From: JANQKX01 sp039028695
GTDB lineage: Bacteria; Pseudomonadota; Alphaproteobacteria; Kiloniellales; Kiloniellaceae
NCBI GenBank assembly: GCA_039028695.1
Contig: JBCCHN010000024.1
Location: 1 to 55,052 of the forward strand
Length of the DNA: 55,052 bases
Direction of reading: 5' to 3'
This document shows, in pieces, positions 15,371 to 23,443 of the stretch. The notes beneath the pieces are model-generated. The model worked only from the letters and a program-made list of their open reading frames with translations. It had not been told where the DNA came from and did not search any database. The position numbers and the translations under genes are program-made. Every line of letters starts with the position of its first letter. Position 1 is the stretch's first letter.

Positions 15371-16192
15371 TCAGTCCAAACCTTCTTGATAGCGGGTGTA
15401 GTGGTTCATGATCGTTGCGGCGGTTTCCTCAATGGAGCGCCGGGTCACGTCAATCAAAGGCCATCCCTGCTGAGTACAGAGTTTGCGAGCCATGGAAACC
15501 TCTTCACGGACCGATTCGAGGTCCACATAGTCGGTTTGATCCTCGGCCTCGGCAATCATGCGCAGACGATTTTTCCGGATTTGGACCAGGCTTTCCGGGT
15601 CTTTAGTCAGACCCACGACCAAGGGACGCCGAGACTGCAGGAGTTCGGCCGGGATGGGGCAACCTGGCACCACCGGGACATTGGCCGCCTTGATGCCCCG
15701 GTTGGCGAGGTAAAGGCAAGTTGGTGTTTTCGACGTGCGGGACACCCCTACAACCACAATATCTGCCGCCTCCAGATCGGAAAAAAGCTGGCCATCATCG
15801 TGGGCCAAGGCGAAGTTCATGGCCTCCATACGATTGAAGTATTCGGCATCCAGAGCGTGCTGAAGGCCAGGTTGGCCGCTCATTTCCACGCCAAAATAGT
15901 TGGCCAAGGTGTGCATGACCGGATCGAGCACGGGGATACAGGGCACGCCAACCCGGCGGCATCCATCGATTAATTCATTGCGGAGTTTATGATTGACCAT
16001 GGTGTAAAGCACGGCTCCGGGATTTTCTTCGATTCCCTTGAGGACCTTTTCCATTTGTCCGCCGGTGCGGACGAGACTCCAAACATGTTCAATTGGCTCA
16101 ACGCCTTCGAACTGCACCAAGCAGGCCCGCGCAACCGAGTTGATGGTCTCGCCTGTCGCATCAGAAACCAAATGCAAATGATGACTGGTCAT
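15371..16192 (-). CDS. ppsR: Pyruvate,phosphate dikinase / PEP synthase regulatory protein (DUF299)
   Basis: 273 residues of the DUF299 family, bifunctional ADP-dependent kinase/phosphorylase acting on PPDK or PEP synthase. HHLHLVSDATGETINSVARA opens the protein and the P-loop-like GVSRTSKTPT lies near residue 155; the C-terminal RSIEETAATIM is conserved. The Rickettsia homologue RP001 flanks the replication origin opposite hemE, and the same arrangement is seen here. ATG 16192 begins the homology. Confidence 0.93.
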   Translation of the reverse strand: MTSHHLHLVSDATGETINSVARACLVQFEGVEPIEHVWSLVRTGGQMEKVLKGIEENPGAVLYTMVNHKLRNELIDGCRRVGVPCIPVLDPVMHTLANYFGVEMSGQPGLQHALDAEYFNRMEAMNFALAHDDGQLFSDLEAADIVVVGVSRTSKTPTCLYLANRGIKAANVPVVPGCPIPAELLQSRRPLVVGLTKDPESLVQIRKNRLRMIAEAEDQTDYVDLESVREEVSMARKLCTQQGWPLIDVTRRSIEETAATIMNHYTRYQEGLD

Positions 16193-16851
16193 TTTGCCGC
16201 CCCGCGCCGGAAATACCCTTCTTGACCCGAAAGTCAGACCCTCATGGCTGCTTTTATCACCTGTGCCCCAAAGATCGAAAAAAAAATTGTGGAAAAAAGG
16301 CTTTGTGGACGAATTGGGGGTTTTTCTCTGGTATTGGGGATAAAGGGGGTGCTTTGCTGCTAAGGCCTAATTCGCTCCCACTAAAACCGAATCTTATTCG
16401 TCCAGTTATGCCGACATATCCCGATGATGCGAATATCGATGAAAAGGACCAAGGCTCCTTTTTTCATTCAAGTTATGCACCCTTTTCAACCAATTCACGC
16501 AGGCCTAGACATCTCGGGTTACCCACCTTTTCCAGTTTTATGAACCAAGAGGTTCACATGGCTGGCCAAAGGATTCGTTTCCGAAGAGTTTTTGGAGAAC
16601 TCTGTTGAAAAATTATTCATCCCCATCTTTCCCCCCTCCAACAACAAAACCATCTAATTTAAACAACTTTTTTGATTTAGTTTTTGTTTTATGCCGCCTT
16701 GAGGATAAACACATGACTCGCAAGAAACGGGCCCGCCGCCAATGATTCTAGGGCTTGTCGGCATCTTCAGGGTCTGCCATATCCTGACGCGCCGACCGCA
16801 GATCAAGCACATTTTCCAGGACCATCCAGCCAAAGACGGGAAACCAAAAGT
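16193..16851. other. oriC: Putative chromosomal replication origin (oriC)
   Basis: A 659-bp noncoding gap between divergent ppsR (RP001-type) and hemE, the position of the Caulobacter and Rickettsia origins. Near-consensus DnaA boxes (TTATNCACA or complement): 16288-16296 TGTGGAAAA (8/9), 16335-16343 TGGGGATAA (8/9), 16473-16481 TTATGCACC (8/9), 16700-16708 TGAGGATAA (8/9); weaker at 16304-16312 and 16613-16621 (7/9). An AT-rich tract at 16655-16691 could be the unwinding element. Genes on both sides read away from it. The 128-codon frame at 16222-16608 has no protein-like character. Promoters of ppsR and hemE must also lie here. Confidence 0.75.
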
Positions 16852-17883
16852 TTGCTGAAAGAAGAAAAACGCTTTTTGAGAACACTTGCCGGTGAGCCGC
16901 TTTTTCCACCGCCCCTGTGGCTCATGCGGCAAGCGGGCCGATATTTACCCGAATATCGCGCTACACGGTCGAAGGCCGGCAGCTTTTTGGATCTTTGCTT
17001 TAATCCTGATCTGGCCATAGAAGTGACCCTTCAACCCATTCGACGCTTTGGCTTCGACGCGGCAATTTTGTTTTCCGATATTTTGGTTGTTCCCTATGCC
17101 CTTGGCCAAAATCTATGGTTCGAGGAAGGACAGGGCCCGAAATTGACACCCTTGGACCCGGCGCGGGATTTGGGGGAATTAAGCCTAGATTCCTTTCACG
17201 ATCGATTGGGGCCGGTTTACGAAACCCTATCCGGGCTCACCAGGACGCTGCCCAAACAGACCGCGTTGATCGGTTTTGCAGGTGCCCCTTGGACGGTTGC
17301 CAGCTATATGATCGAGGGAGGTTCTTCGCGAGATTTTGCCACGGCAAAACTCTGGGCCTATCAAAAGCCGGACCTTTTTGCCCGGTTGATCGAGCTCCTG
17401 GTCGAGGCAACCAGTCAGTATCTTTTGCGCCAGATCAAGCAGGGCGCCGAGGTATTACAGTTATTTGATTCGTGGGCCGGTGCTTGGCCGGCAGCGCAAA
17501 TTCTCGAGTGGTGTTTCGAACCGGTGCTCAAGATCATTGCCCGTGTTAAAGCGGAACACCCCAAGGTACCAATCATTCTCTTCCCGAAGGGGATTGGTCC
17601 TTCCTACGAGGTTTTTGCCGATTGCCATGAGGTCGAAGCCCTGAGCTTGGATAGTAGTCTACCGCTTGACTGGGTAGGGCGACACCTCAAGGGCAAAGCA
17701 GTCTTGCAGGGTAATCTGGATCCTCTGGTTTTAGTAAGTGGCGGATCTGCTTTGGAAAAGGCGACGACCGATCTGCTTGAGGGTATGGAAGGCAGTCCTT
17801 TCATTTTCAATTTGGGACATGGCATCGTTCCTCAGACCCCGCCATCCCATGTTGAAAATCTGTTACGCTTTGTCCGGGGCTGA
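16852..17883 (+). CDS. hemE: Uroporphyrinogen decarboxylase
   Basis: 343 residues. It removes four carboxyls from uroporphyrinogen III to give coproporphyrinogen III. The signature LMRQAGRYLPEYR is at 24-36 and the catalytic aspartate D76 lies in LFSDILVVP; APWTVASYMIEGG and LQGNLDP follow. TTG 16852 is the start offered by the frame; there is no ATG near the N-terminus, and the reading frame is open a little further upstream, so the start is not certain. First gene right of the origin, 17 bp before hemH. Confidence 0.95.
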   Translation: MLKEEKRFLRTLAGEPLFPPPLWLMRQAGRYLPEYRATRSKAGSFLDLCFNPDLAIEVTLQPIRRFGFDAAILFSDILVVPYALGQNLWFEEGQGPKLTPLDPARDLGELSLDSFHDRLGPVYETLSGLTRTLPKQTALIGFAGAPWTVASYMIEGGSSRDFATAKLWAYQKPDLFARLIELLVEATSQYLLRQIKQGAEVLQLFDSWAGAWPAAQILEWCFEPVLKIIARVKAEHPKVPIILFPKGIGPSYEVFADCHEVEALSLDSSLPLDWVGRHLKGKAVLQGNLDPLVLVSGGSALEKATTDLLEGMEGSPFIFNLGHGIVPQTPPSHVENLLRFVRG

Positions 17884-17900
17884 TAGGGTTATTTTCTGAG

Positions 17901-18914
17901 ATGAGCGCAGCCGCGAAAAAAGTTGCCGTTGTTTTGCTCAATTTGGGCGGCCCAGACGGGCCCTCTGCCGTTGAGGGATTCTTGTTCAATCTTTTCAACG
18001 ATAAAGCCATCATTGGATTACCCTGGCCGTTTCGATGGTTGTTGGCCAAAGTGATATCAAAGCGGCGTGCGCCTATTGCGCGGGAAATTTACCAAAACCT
18101 CGGCGGTGGATCGCCACTGTTACCCAATACTCAAGCTCAAGCTGAGGCCTTGCAGGATAAGTTGAATCGGCCCGGAAACGGGGAAAATCTCCAGGCCCAA
18201 GAATTCAAGGTCTTTATTGCAATGCGCTACTGGCATCCCTTTGCAGAGGAAACGGTTGAGGATGTCCAGGCGTTCGATCCAGATCATGTGGTTCTCTTGC
18301 CCTTGTATCCGCAGTATTCGACCACGACGACTGCATCCTCGTTAGCCAATTGGAAAAAGATGGCCCTCCGAACTGGGCTTAAGGTGCCCACATGGGCGAT
18401 CTGTTGTTATCCCACCGAAGAAGGTTTTGTTTCATCGATTGCTGAGTTAATCGCGCCGCGCTTGAAAGAAGCTGCTCAAGCTGGGATCCCCCGCCTTTTG
18501 TTTTCGGCTCATGGCTTGCCCAAGAAAGTCATCGAGCGGGGCGATCCCTATCAAGAGCAAGTGGAGCAAACCTCCCTGGCAGTGACCGATTTATTGGCAC
18601 AAGAAGACCTCGACTATGTTGTCTGTTATCAAAGCCGCGTCGGACCTCTGGAATGGATCGGGCCTTCTACCGAGGAAGAAATTGAACGGGCCGGCCGGGA
18701 CGGTCGCCCGCTTGTGGTGTGTCCTATTGCCTTTGTTTCTGAGCACTCGGAAACGTTGGTGGAATTGGATATTGAGTATGGCGAATTGGCCAGATCGAGC
18801 GGCGTGCCCCTTTACCTTCGTGTTCCAACCGTGGATACAGCCGAGCCCTTTATAAACGGTTTGGCCTGTTTGGTACGGGATTCCATGAAGACCGACAGCT
18901 GGGTTTATTTCTAA
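17901..18914 (+). CDS. hemH: Ferrochelatase
   Basis: 337 residues. It inserts ferrous iron into protoporphyrin IX, the last step of haem synthesis. VVLLNLGGPDGPSAVEGFL opens the fold. The catalytic histidine is H204 (FSAHGLP) and the acidic EHSETL at 281-286 is intact. ALRYWHPF-like substrate loop is present as AMRYWHPF. No cysteine cluster is evident. Clustered with hemE and hemJ, so terminal haem steps are made together near the origin. Confidence 0.95.
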   Translation: MSAAAKKVAVVLLNLGGPDGPSAVEGFLFNLFNDKAIIGLPWPFRWLLAKVISKRRAPIAREIYQNLGGGSPLLPNTQAQAEALQDKLNRPGNGENLQAQEFKVFIAMRYWHPFAEETVEDVQAFDPDHVVLLPLYPQYSTTTTASSLANWKKMALRTGLKVPTWAICCYPTEEGFVSSIAELIAPRLKEAAQAGIPRLLFSAHGLPKKVIERGDPYQEQVEQTSLAVTDLLAQEDLDYVVCYQSRVGPLEWIGPSTEEEIERAGRDGRPLVVCPIAFVSEHSETLVELDIEYGELARSSGVPLYLRVPTVDTAEPFINGLACLVRDSMKTDSWVYF

Positions 18915-19017
18915 GAAGGGGTAGGCATTTGTCCGAGCCAAGCAATCTGTTGTCTACTGGATCGACAGGTTCAGGTGTATTGTAAGCTTAGCTTCATCAA
19001 GCAAGGAATTAGCCAGG

Positions 19018-19461
19018 GTGACCGGATTTTTGGGAGAAGCCTATCTGTGGGTGAAGGCCCTGCATATCATTGCGGTCATTTCCTGGATGGCCGGAATGCT
19101 CTATTTGCCGCGCCTTTATGTTTATCACAGTGAAGCGGAAGCCCATTCGCCTTTGTCGGAGACCTTTAAGGTCATGGAGCGCCGTTTGCTTCGGCTCATC
19201 ATCAACCCGGCCATGATCGTGGCCTGGCTGGCGGGATTGGCCATGGCGGCGGATTTGGGGGCTTGGTTGGAGCCGTGGCTCCACGCCAAGCTGCTGTTGC
19301 TGGTGGGAATGCAAGTTATTCATGCGGCCTTTGCGCGGTGGCGACGTCAGTTTGCGGTGGATCAAAACCGCTATAGCGGTCGCTTTTTTCGAATCATGAA
19401 TGAAGTACCGACACTTTTAATGATTGGAATTGTGGTGATTGTCATCGTTAAGCCCTTTTGA
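19018..19461 (+). CDS. hemJ: Protoporphyrinogen IX oxidase HemJ
   Basis: 147 residues, four membrane helices. The conserved opening AYLWVKALHIIAVISWMAG contains H16, a haem/activity residue of HemJ. LPRLYVYH, PAMIVAWLAG and a C-terminal NEVPTLLMIGIVVIVIV complete the family pattern (TIGR00701). It oxidises protoporphyrinogen IX, filling the step between hemE and hemH products. GTG 19018 has AAGGA about ten bases upstream. It lies 103 bp after hemH. Confidence 0.92.
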   Translation: MTGFLGEAYLWVKALHIIAVISWMAGMLYLPRLYVYHSEAEAHSPLSETFKVMERRLLRLIINPAMIVAWLAGLAMAADLGAWLEPWLHAKLLLLVGMQVIHAAFARWRRQFAVDQNRYSGRFFRIMNEVPTLLMIGIVVIVIVKPF

Positions 19462-19833
19462 ATAAAAGATATATCGAGCTTTGGGAAACAGGGTATCTCA
19501 TGATTTGGGATTTGATCTTTTGCTTTGTTTTATCCTTTTCGATGGGCGTGTCAGGCCCTTGACTTCGTGAAATTCATGCTATATCGACAAGGGCATATCC
19601 AAGGCGGCGCCATCCGGCGCGGCAATCTCCGTTCAACATGGTTAAGACTCTAGTAACCGGCCCCGGATAGGCTGTGAAGCAATCCTTTCTTTCTGGTGAT
19701 CCTTTTTGGCAAAGGTTGAAACCGAAACCGTTGTGCCTTTCGGCACCCGGTGTGGCTAGGCAAAGCCGGTTCCTTGCGCCATTTTGACCATTTAACTTCC
19801 CCCATAAATTCGAATTGAGCAGGCATCTCGCCC
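19462..19833 (+). promoter_or_regulatory. Long leader/promoter region of rho
   Basis: A 372-bp gap with no gene. TTGACT (19559-19564) and TATATC (19580-19585), 15 bases apart, are a possible promoter, giving a leader of ~240 nt. Inside are a hairpin GTGCC/GGCAC (19733-19746) and a short GGC/GCC pairing next to it (~19752-19768). E. coli rho is autoregulated by termination in a long leader; the same here is inference. Confidence 0.4.
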
Positions 19834-21090
19834 ATGAACCTTCAGGAATTGAAAGCTAAAACCCCCGCAGATCTTCTGGCTTTTGCGGAAGAGTTGGAAA
19901 TCGAGAATGCGAGCACACTGCGTAAGCAGGATATGATGTTCGCCATCCTCAAACATCTAGCCGAGAACGATCAGCCGATTTACGGCTCGGGTGTCTTGGA
20001 AATTTTGCAGGACGGTTTTGGCTTTTTACGATCTCCGGAATCCAACTATCTGGCCGGCCCCGATGACATCTATGTGAGCCCGAGCCAGGTTCGACGCTTT
20101 GGCTTGCGGACTGGCGACACCGTGGAAGGGCAAATTCGCTCGCCCAAGGATGGGGAGCGCTATTTTGCCCTGCTGAAAGTCAGCCAGATTAATTTTGATC
20201 CGCCGGAAAACTCCCGTCACCGAATCAATTTCGACAATCTGACGCCGCTTTATCCGGAGGACAAACTGACCCTTGAGGTGGAAGATCCGACCACCAAGGA
20301 TCTGACCCCGCGTGTGATCGATCTGACCGCACCCATCGGGAAGGGGCAGCGGGCCCTGATCGTGGCACCGCCGCGGACCGGCAAAACCATGATTTTGCAA
20401 AACATTGCCCAATCGATCGCCCACAATCATCCCGAGGTGCGCCTCATCGTGTTGCTGATCGACGAACGGCCGGAAGAGGTCACCGACATGGACCGCTCGG
20501 TCAATGGCGAGGTGGTATCTTCTACCTTTGACGAACCGGCCAGCCGGCATGTGCAAATCGCCGAAATGGTCATTGAAAAAGCTAAGCGCCTAGTCGAGCA
20601 CAAAAAGGATGTGGTGATCCTGTTGGATTCCATTACCCGATTGGCCCGGGCCTATAACACTGTGGTGCCGTCGTCGGGTAAGGTTCTGACCGGCGGCGTG
20701 GATGCCAATGCCCTGCAACGGCCCAAGCGCTTTTTCGGCGCCGCCCGGAATATTGAGGAAGGTGGCTCTTTGACCATCATTGCCACTGCTTTGATCGATA
20801 CAGGTAGCCGTATGGACGAGGTGATCTTCGAAGAGTTCAAGGGCACCGGTAACTCAGAAATCGTGCTGGATCGCAAACTTGCGGACAAGCGGACTTTCCC
20901 TGCCATCGATATCGGCAAGTCCGGCACCCGGAAGGAAGAACTATTGGTCGACAAAGGCACCCTTTCCAAGATGTGGGTTTTGCGGCGCATCCTCATGCCC
21001 ATGGGCGTCACCGATTCCATGGAGTTTCTTACCGACAAGCTCAAACACTCCAAAAACAACGCGGATTTCTTCGACGCGATGAATCAGTAG
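19834..21090 (+). CDS. rho: Transcription termination factor Rho
   Basis: 418 residues, standard length. The N-terminal Rho_N helices (MNLQELKAKTPADLLAFAEE) are followed by a CSD RNA-binding domain (YGSGVLEILQDGFGFLRSPE). Walker A APPRTGKTM is at 178-186, and the R/Q-loop region GGVDANALQRPKRFFGAARN is intact. A hexameric RNA helicase that ends untranslated transcripts. No insertion domain. A strong bidirectional terminator follows. Confidence 0.97.
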   Translation: MNLQELKAKTPADLLAFAEELEIENASTLRKQDMMFAILKHLAENDQPIYGSGVLEILQDGFGFLRSPESNYLAGPDDIYVSPSQVRRFGLRTGDTVEGQIRSPKDGERYFALLKVSQINFDPPENSRHRINFDNLTPLYPEDKLTLEVEDPTTKDLTPRVIDLTAPIGKGQRALIVAPPRTGKTMILQNIAQSIAHNHPEVRLIVLLIDERPEEVTDMDRSVNGEVVSSTFDEPASRHVQIAEMVIEKAKRLVEHKKDVVILLDSITRLARAYNTVVPSSGKVLTGGVDANALQRPKRFFGAARNIEEGGSLTIIATALIDTGSRMDEVIFEEFKGTGNSEIVLDRKLADKRTFPAIDIGKSGTRKEELLVDKGTLSKMWVLRRILMPMGVTDSMEFLTDKLKHSKNNADFFDAMNQ

Positions 21091-21117
21091 GTTACAGTCC
21101 TGCTTCCTCCTGAAAGG

Positions 21118-21157
21118 AAAAAGCCTCCGGGGAAATAGGATCCGCGGAGGCTTTTTT
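21118..21157. terminator. Bidirectional intrinsic terminator between rho and the quinone reductase
   Basis: AAAGCCTCCG ending at 21129 pairs with CGGAGGCTTT starting at 21145, with a 15-nt loop. The plus strand has a run of eight T at 21152-21159, and the minus strand has T5 on the other side, so it can end transcription of rho and of the convergent operon. Confidence 0.9.
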
Positions 21158-21190
21158 TTGGCTCATTCTGCCTGAGGGGCTGATTTAGCC

Positions 21191-22171
21191 TTAGGGAATG
21201 AGGACCGTGGAACCGGTGGTCTTACGGCCCTCCAAGTCGCGATGGGCCTGCTCGACGTCGGAGAGGGGATAGGTCTGATTGACCCGGATTTGCACCATGC
21301 CGCTTCCCACCACCTCTAAAAGGGCATCGGCGCTGTTCTTGAGGTCATCGTCGCTCACTACGTAATCCATCAAGGTGGGCCGAGTCACGAAGAGAGAGCC
21401 TTTTTGGGTCAGAAGCCCGGGACTGAACTCGGGTGGTGGACCCGAGGCATTGCCGAAGGTCACCATCATCCCGCGCCGGCTGAGGCAATCCAATGAGGGC
21501 AGGAACGTGTCCTGGCCAACCCCATCATAAACCACGGGAACCCCTTTGCCGTCGGTTATCTCGCGCACTTGCGCGGTGAAGTCCTCGTTGCGGTAGTTGA
21601 TGATGTGATGGCATCCGTGGGCCTTAGCCAATTCGCCTTTCTCCGCCGATCCTACCGTGCCGATGATGGTCGCACCCAAGGCCTTTAGCCACTGACATGC
21701 AACAAGCCCCACACCGCCAGCGGCAGCGTGAAACAATACCGTGTCGCCCGGTTGCACCCGATAGGTTCGGCGAATGAGGTATTCCACCGTCATGCCTTGG
21801 AGCATCATGGCCGCTGCCGTTTGGTCGGAAATGGAGTCCGGCAGTTTGATCACCCGGTTGGCCGGCATCAGGCGATCGCTCGCATAGGCGCCCAGCGGGC
21901 CGGCGCCGTAGGCTACCCGGTCACCTTCGGTAAGATGATCAACTCCGTCGCCGATCGCCTCAACCACGCCTGCGGCTTCCAATCCAAGCGCCATTGGCAA
22001 GGAAGGAAGCGGGTAAAGGCCCGTGCGATGATAGGTGTCGATGTAGTTTAGACCCACAGCGGTCTGGCGAAGGCGTAGTTCCCCTGGCCCTGGGCTGCCG
22101 ACCTCTACCTCTTCATAAGACAGAACCTCGGGACCACCAGTCTGGTGGATGCGGACGGCTTTGGCGCTCAT
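21191..22171 (-). CDS. NADPH:quinone oxidoreductase (zeta-crystallin type)
   Basis: 326 residues of the zinc-free medium-chain dehydrogenase family. GROES-like N-terminal half (LRQTAVGLNYIDTYHRTGLY, the quinone reductase signature), then the Rossmann motif AAAGGVGLVACQWLKALG, with DGVGQDTF and FGNASG after it. It probably performs one-electron quinone reduction or enone reduction with NADPH. Its start overlaps the dienelactone hydrolase stop by 4 bp (ATGA), so they are coupled. Last gene of a four-gene minus-strand group. Confidence 0.92.
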   Translation of the reverse strand: MSAKAVRIHQTGGPEVLSYEEVEVGSPGPGELRLRQTAVGLNYIDTYHRTGLYPLPSLPMALGLEAAGVVEAIGDGVDHLTEGDRVAYGAGPLGAYASDRLMPANRVIKLPDSISDQTAAAMMLQGMTVEYLIRRTYRVQPGDTVLFHAAAGGVGLVACQWLKALGATIIGTVGSAEKGELAKAHGCHHIINYRNEDFTAQVREITDGKGVPVVYDGVGQDTFLPSLDCLSRRGMMVTFGNASGPPPEFSPGLLTQKGSLFVTRPTLMDYVVSDDDLKNSADALLEVVGSGMVQIRVNQTYPLSDVEQAHRDLEGRKTTGSTVLIP

Positions 22172-22860
22172 GACAGGTGCTCCCGCAGGAAGGCGCGGCT
22201 GCGGCCGTTGGCGAGTTCGGCGGCTTCAAGATTGTAATGAGCGCCCTTTGGTCGGGCAAAGGCATGGTCCTGACCTTCATAAAGATGGTAGGTGACCTGG
22301 GGATGCCCGGATAATCCAGCGGAGAGGATGGCCTGCGCCTCAGCCGGGAAAAACCCATCTTTTTCAGCAACATGAAGCATCAAGGGTTTTGTGATCTGGT
22401 CTTTTTCGCCCACCAATTCATCCAGTCCGACGCCGTAATAGCTTACATTGCAGTCGGCATCCGATCGGGTTGCCATCAAAAAGGCCAACTTACCGCCCAA
22501 GCAGTAGCCGATACTGCCAACCTTGCCGGTTGATTCCGGCAGTCCGCGGCAATGGCTTATGGTGGTCTTCAGGTCTTCGACTCCTTTATCTACGTCAAAG
22601 GCTTGGAATAGCTCAAAGGCCCGCGCCCATTCTTCATCGCTTTGGTCAGTGATTTGTATGCCCGGCTCGATGCGCCAAAACAAATCGGGGCAGCAGGCAA
22701 CGAAACCTTCCTCTGCAAGCCAATCACAGACATCGCGCATCACCTGGTTGACGCCGAAAATTTCCTGCGAGACTATGATGGCTGGGGCTGGTTTTATTTC
22801 GGGGACAGCAATATAAGCGCCAAAATTTCCGTCGGGGCCGGTAATGGTGATATCGGGCAT
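22168..22860 (-). CDS. Dienelactone hydrolase family protein
   Basis: 230 residues, alpha/beta hydrolase. The cysteine nucleophile is C120 (GSIGYCLGGKLAF), with D168 (EKDGFF) and H199 (GQDHAF) completing the Cys-Asp-His triad of dienelactone hydrolases. VSQEIFGVN is the conserved N-terminal turn. The true substrate is unknown; the family includes carboxymethylenebutenolidase and general esterases. AGGAG lies six bases before the ATG. Confidence 0.92.
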   Translation of the reverse strand: MPDITITGPDGNFGAYIAVPEIKPAPAIIVSQEIFGVNQVMRDVCDWLAEEGFVACCPDLFWRIEPGIQITDQSDEEWARAFELFQAFDVDKGVEDLKTTISHCRGLPESTGKVGSIGYCLGGKLAFLMATRSDADCNVSYYGVGLDELVGEKDQITKPLMLHVAEKDGFFPAEAQAILSAGLSGHPQVTYHLYEGQDHAFARPKGAHYNLEAAELANGRSRAFLREHLS

Positions 22861-22948
22861 CGGATTTCTCCTGAGCTGAGGGGGCGGATCTGTGGTTGGT
22901 CTGCAAAAGACTAGCCCGTGAAGGGTTCCACAGCCAAGTGTGAAGTCC

Positions 22949-23413
22949 TCAAATGAGGGAGAGCTGTTCGGCGATGGCTCCTTCTAAAACTAACAATTCC
23001 CGTTTGGTTACGACGCCTTGTCCGCCGGAGAATCCCCCGATTTCCCCATTGGCGGCCAAGACCCGATGGCAGGGAATAAAGATGGGAATGGGATTGGCGC
23101 CGCAGGCTCCACCCACTGCCCTGGCGCAGGTATTCAGGGCTTGCGCCAAGTCCCCATAGCTACGGGTTTTCCCGAATGGGATGGCGAGCATGGCTTGCCA
23201 TACCTGTTGATGCATGGCGGGCCCGTGAGGCTGAAGGGGCAAGTCGAAATCGCGGCGGTTGCCGGCAAAGTAGTCGCGAAGCTGTTTGGCCGCTTCATTC
23301 AGCAAGGGAGTGGGCTCGTTCTCACCCCGTCCCCAGGTGGTGCGGACGATCATGCCGTTTTGCTCGGAGATTCTGAAATGCCCTTGCGGAATGTCGACGG
23401 TGATTTGGGGCAT
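22949..23413 (-). CDS. Methylated-DNA-[protein]-cysteine S-methyltransferase (Ogt-like)
   Basis: 154 residues. The suicide acceptor is C115 in IPCHRV, followed by the tyrosine/arginine DNA-reading helix region (RSYGDLAQALNTCARAVGGACGANP). It repairs O6-alkylguanine by transferring the alkyl group to itself. No Ada zinc domain, so this is the Ogt/MGMT form. AAAGGA precedes the ATG by five bases. It lies 30 bp after the DUF255 gene and 88 bp before the hydrolase. Confidence 0.92.
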   Translation of the reverse strand: MPQITVDIPQGHFRISEQNGMIVRTTWGRGENEPTPLLNEAAKQLRDYFAGNRRDFDLPLQPHGPAMHQQVWQAMLAIPFGKTRSYGDLAQALNTCARAVGGACGANPIPIFIPCHRVLAANGEIGGFSGGQGVVTKRELLVLEGAIAEQLSLI

Positions 23414-23443
23414 GGGATCCTTTCCGGTTCGGGGCGCAAGCTC

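Noticed and set aside
16222..16608. 128-codon plus-strand frame in the ppsR-hemE gap
   Set aside because: Amino-acid content is not protein-like, no ribosome site, and the region carries DnaA-box-like motifs. Treated as origin DNA.
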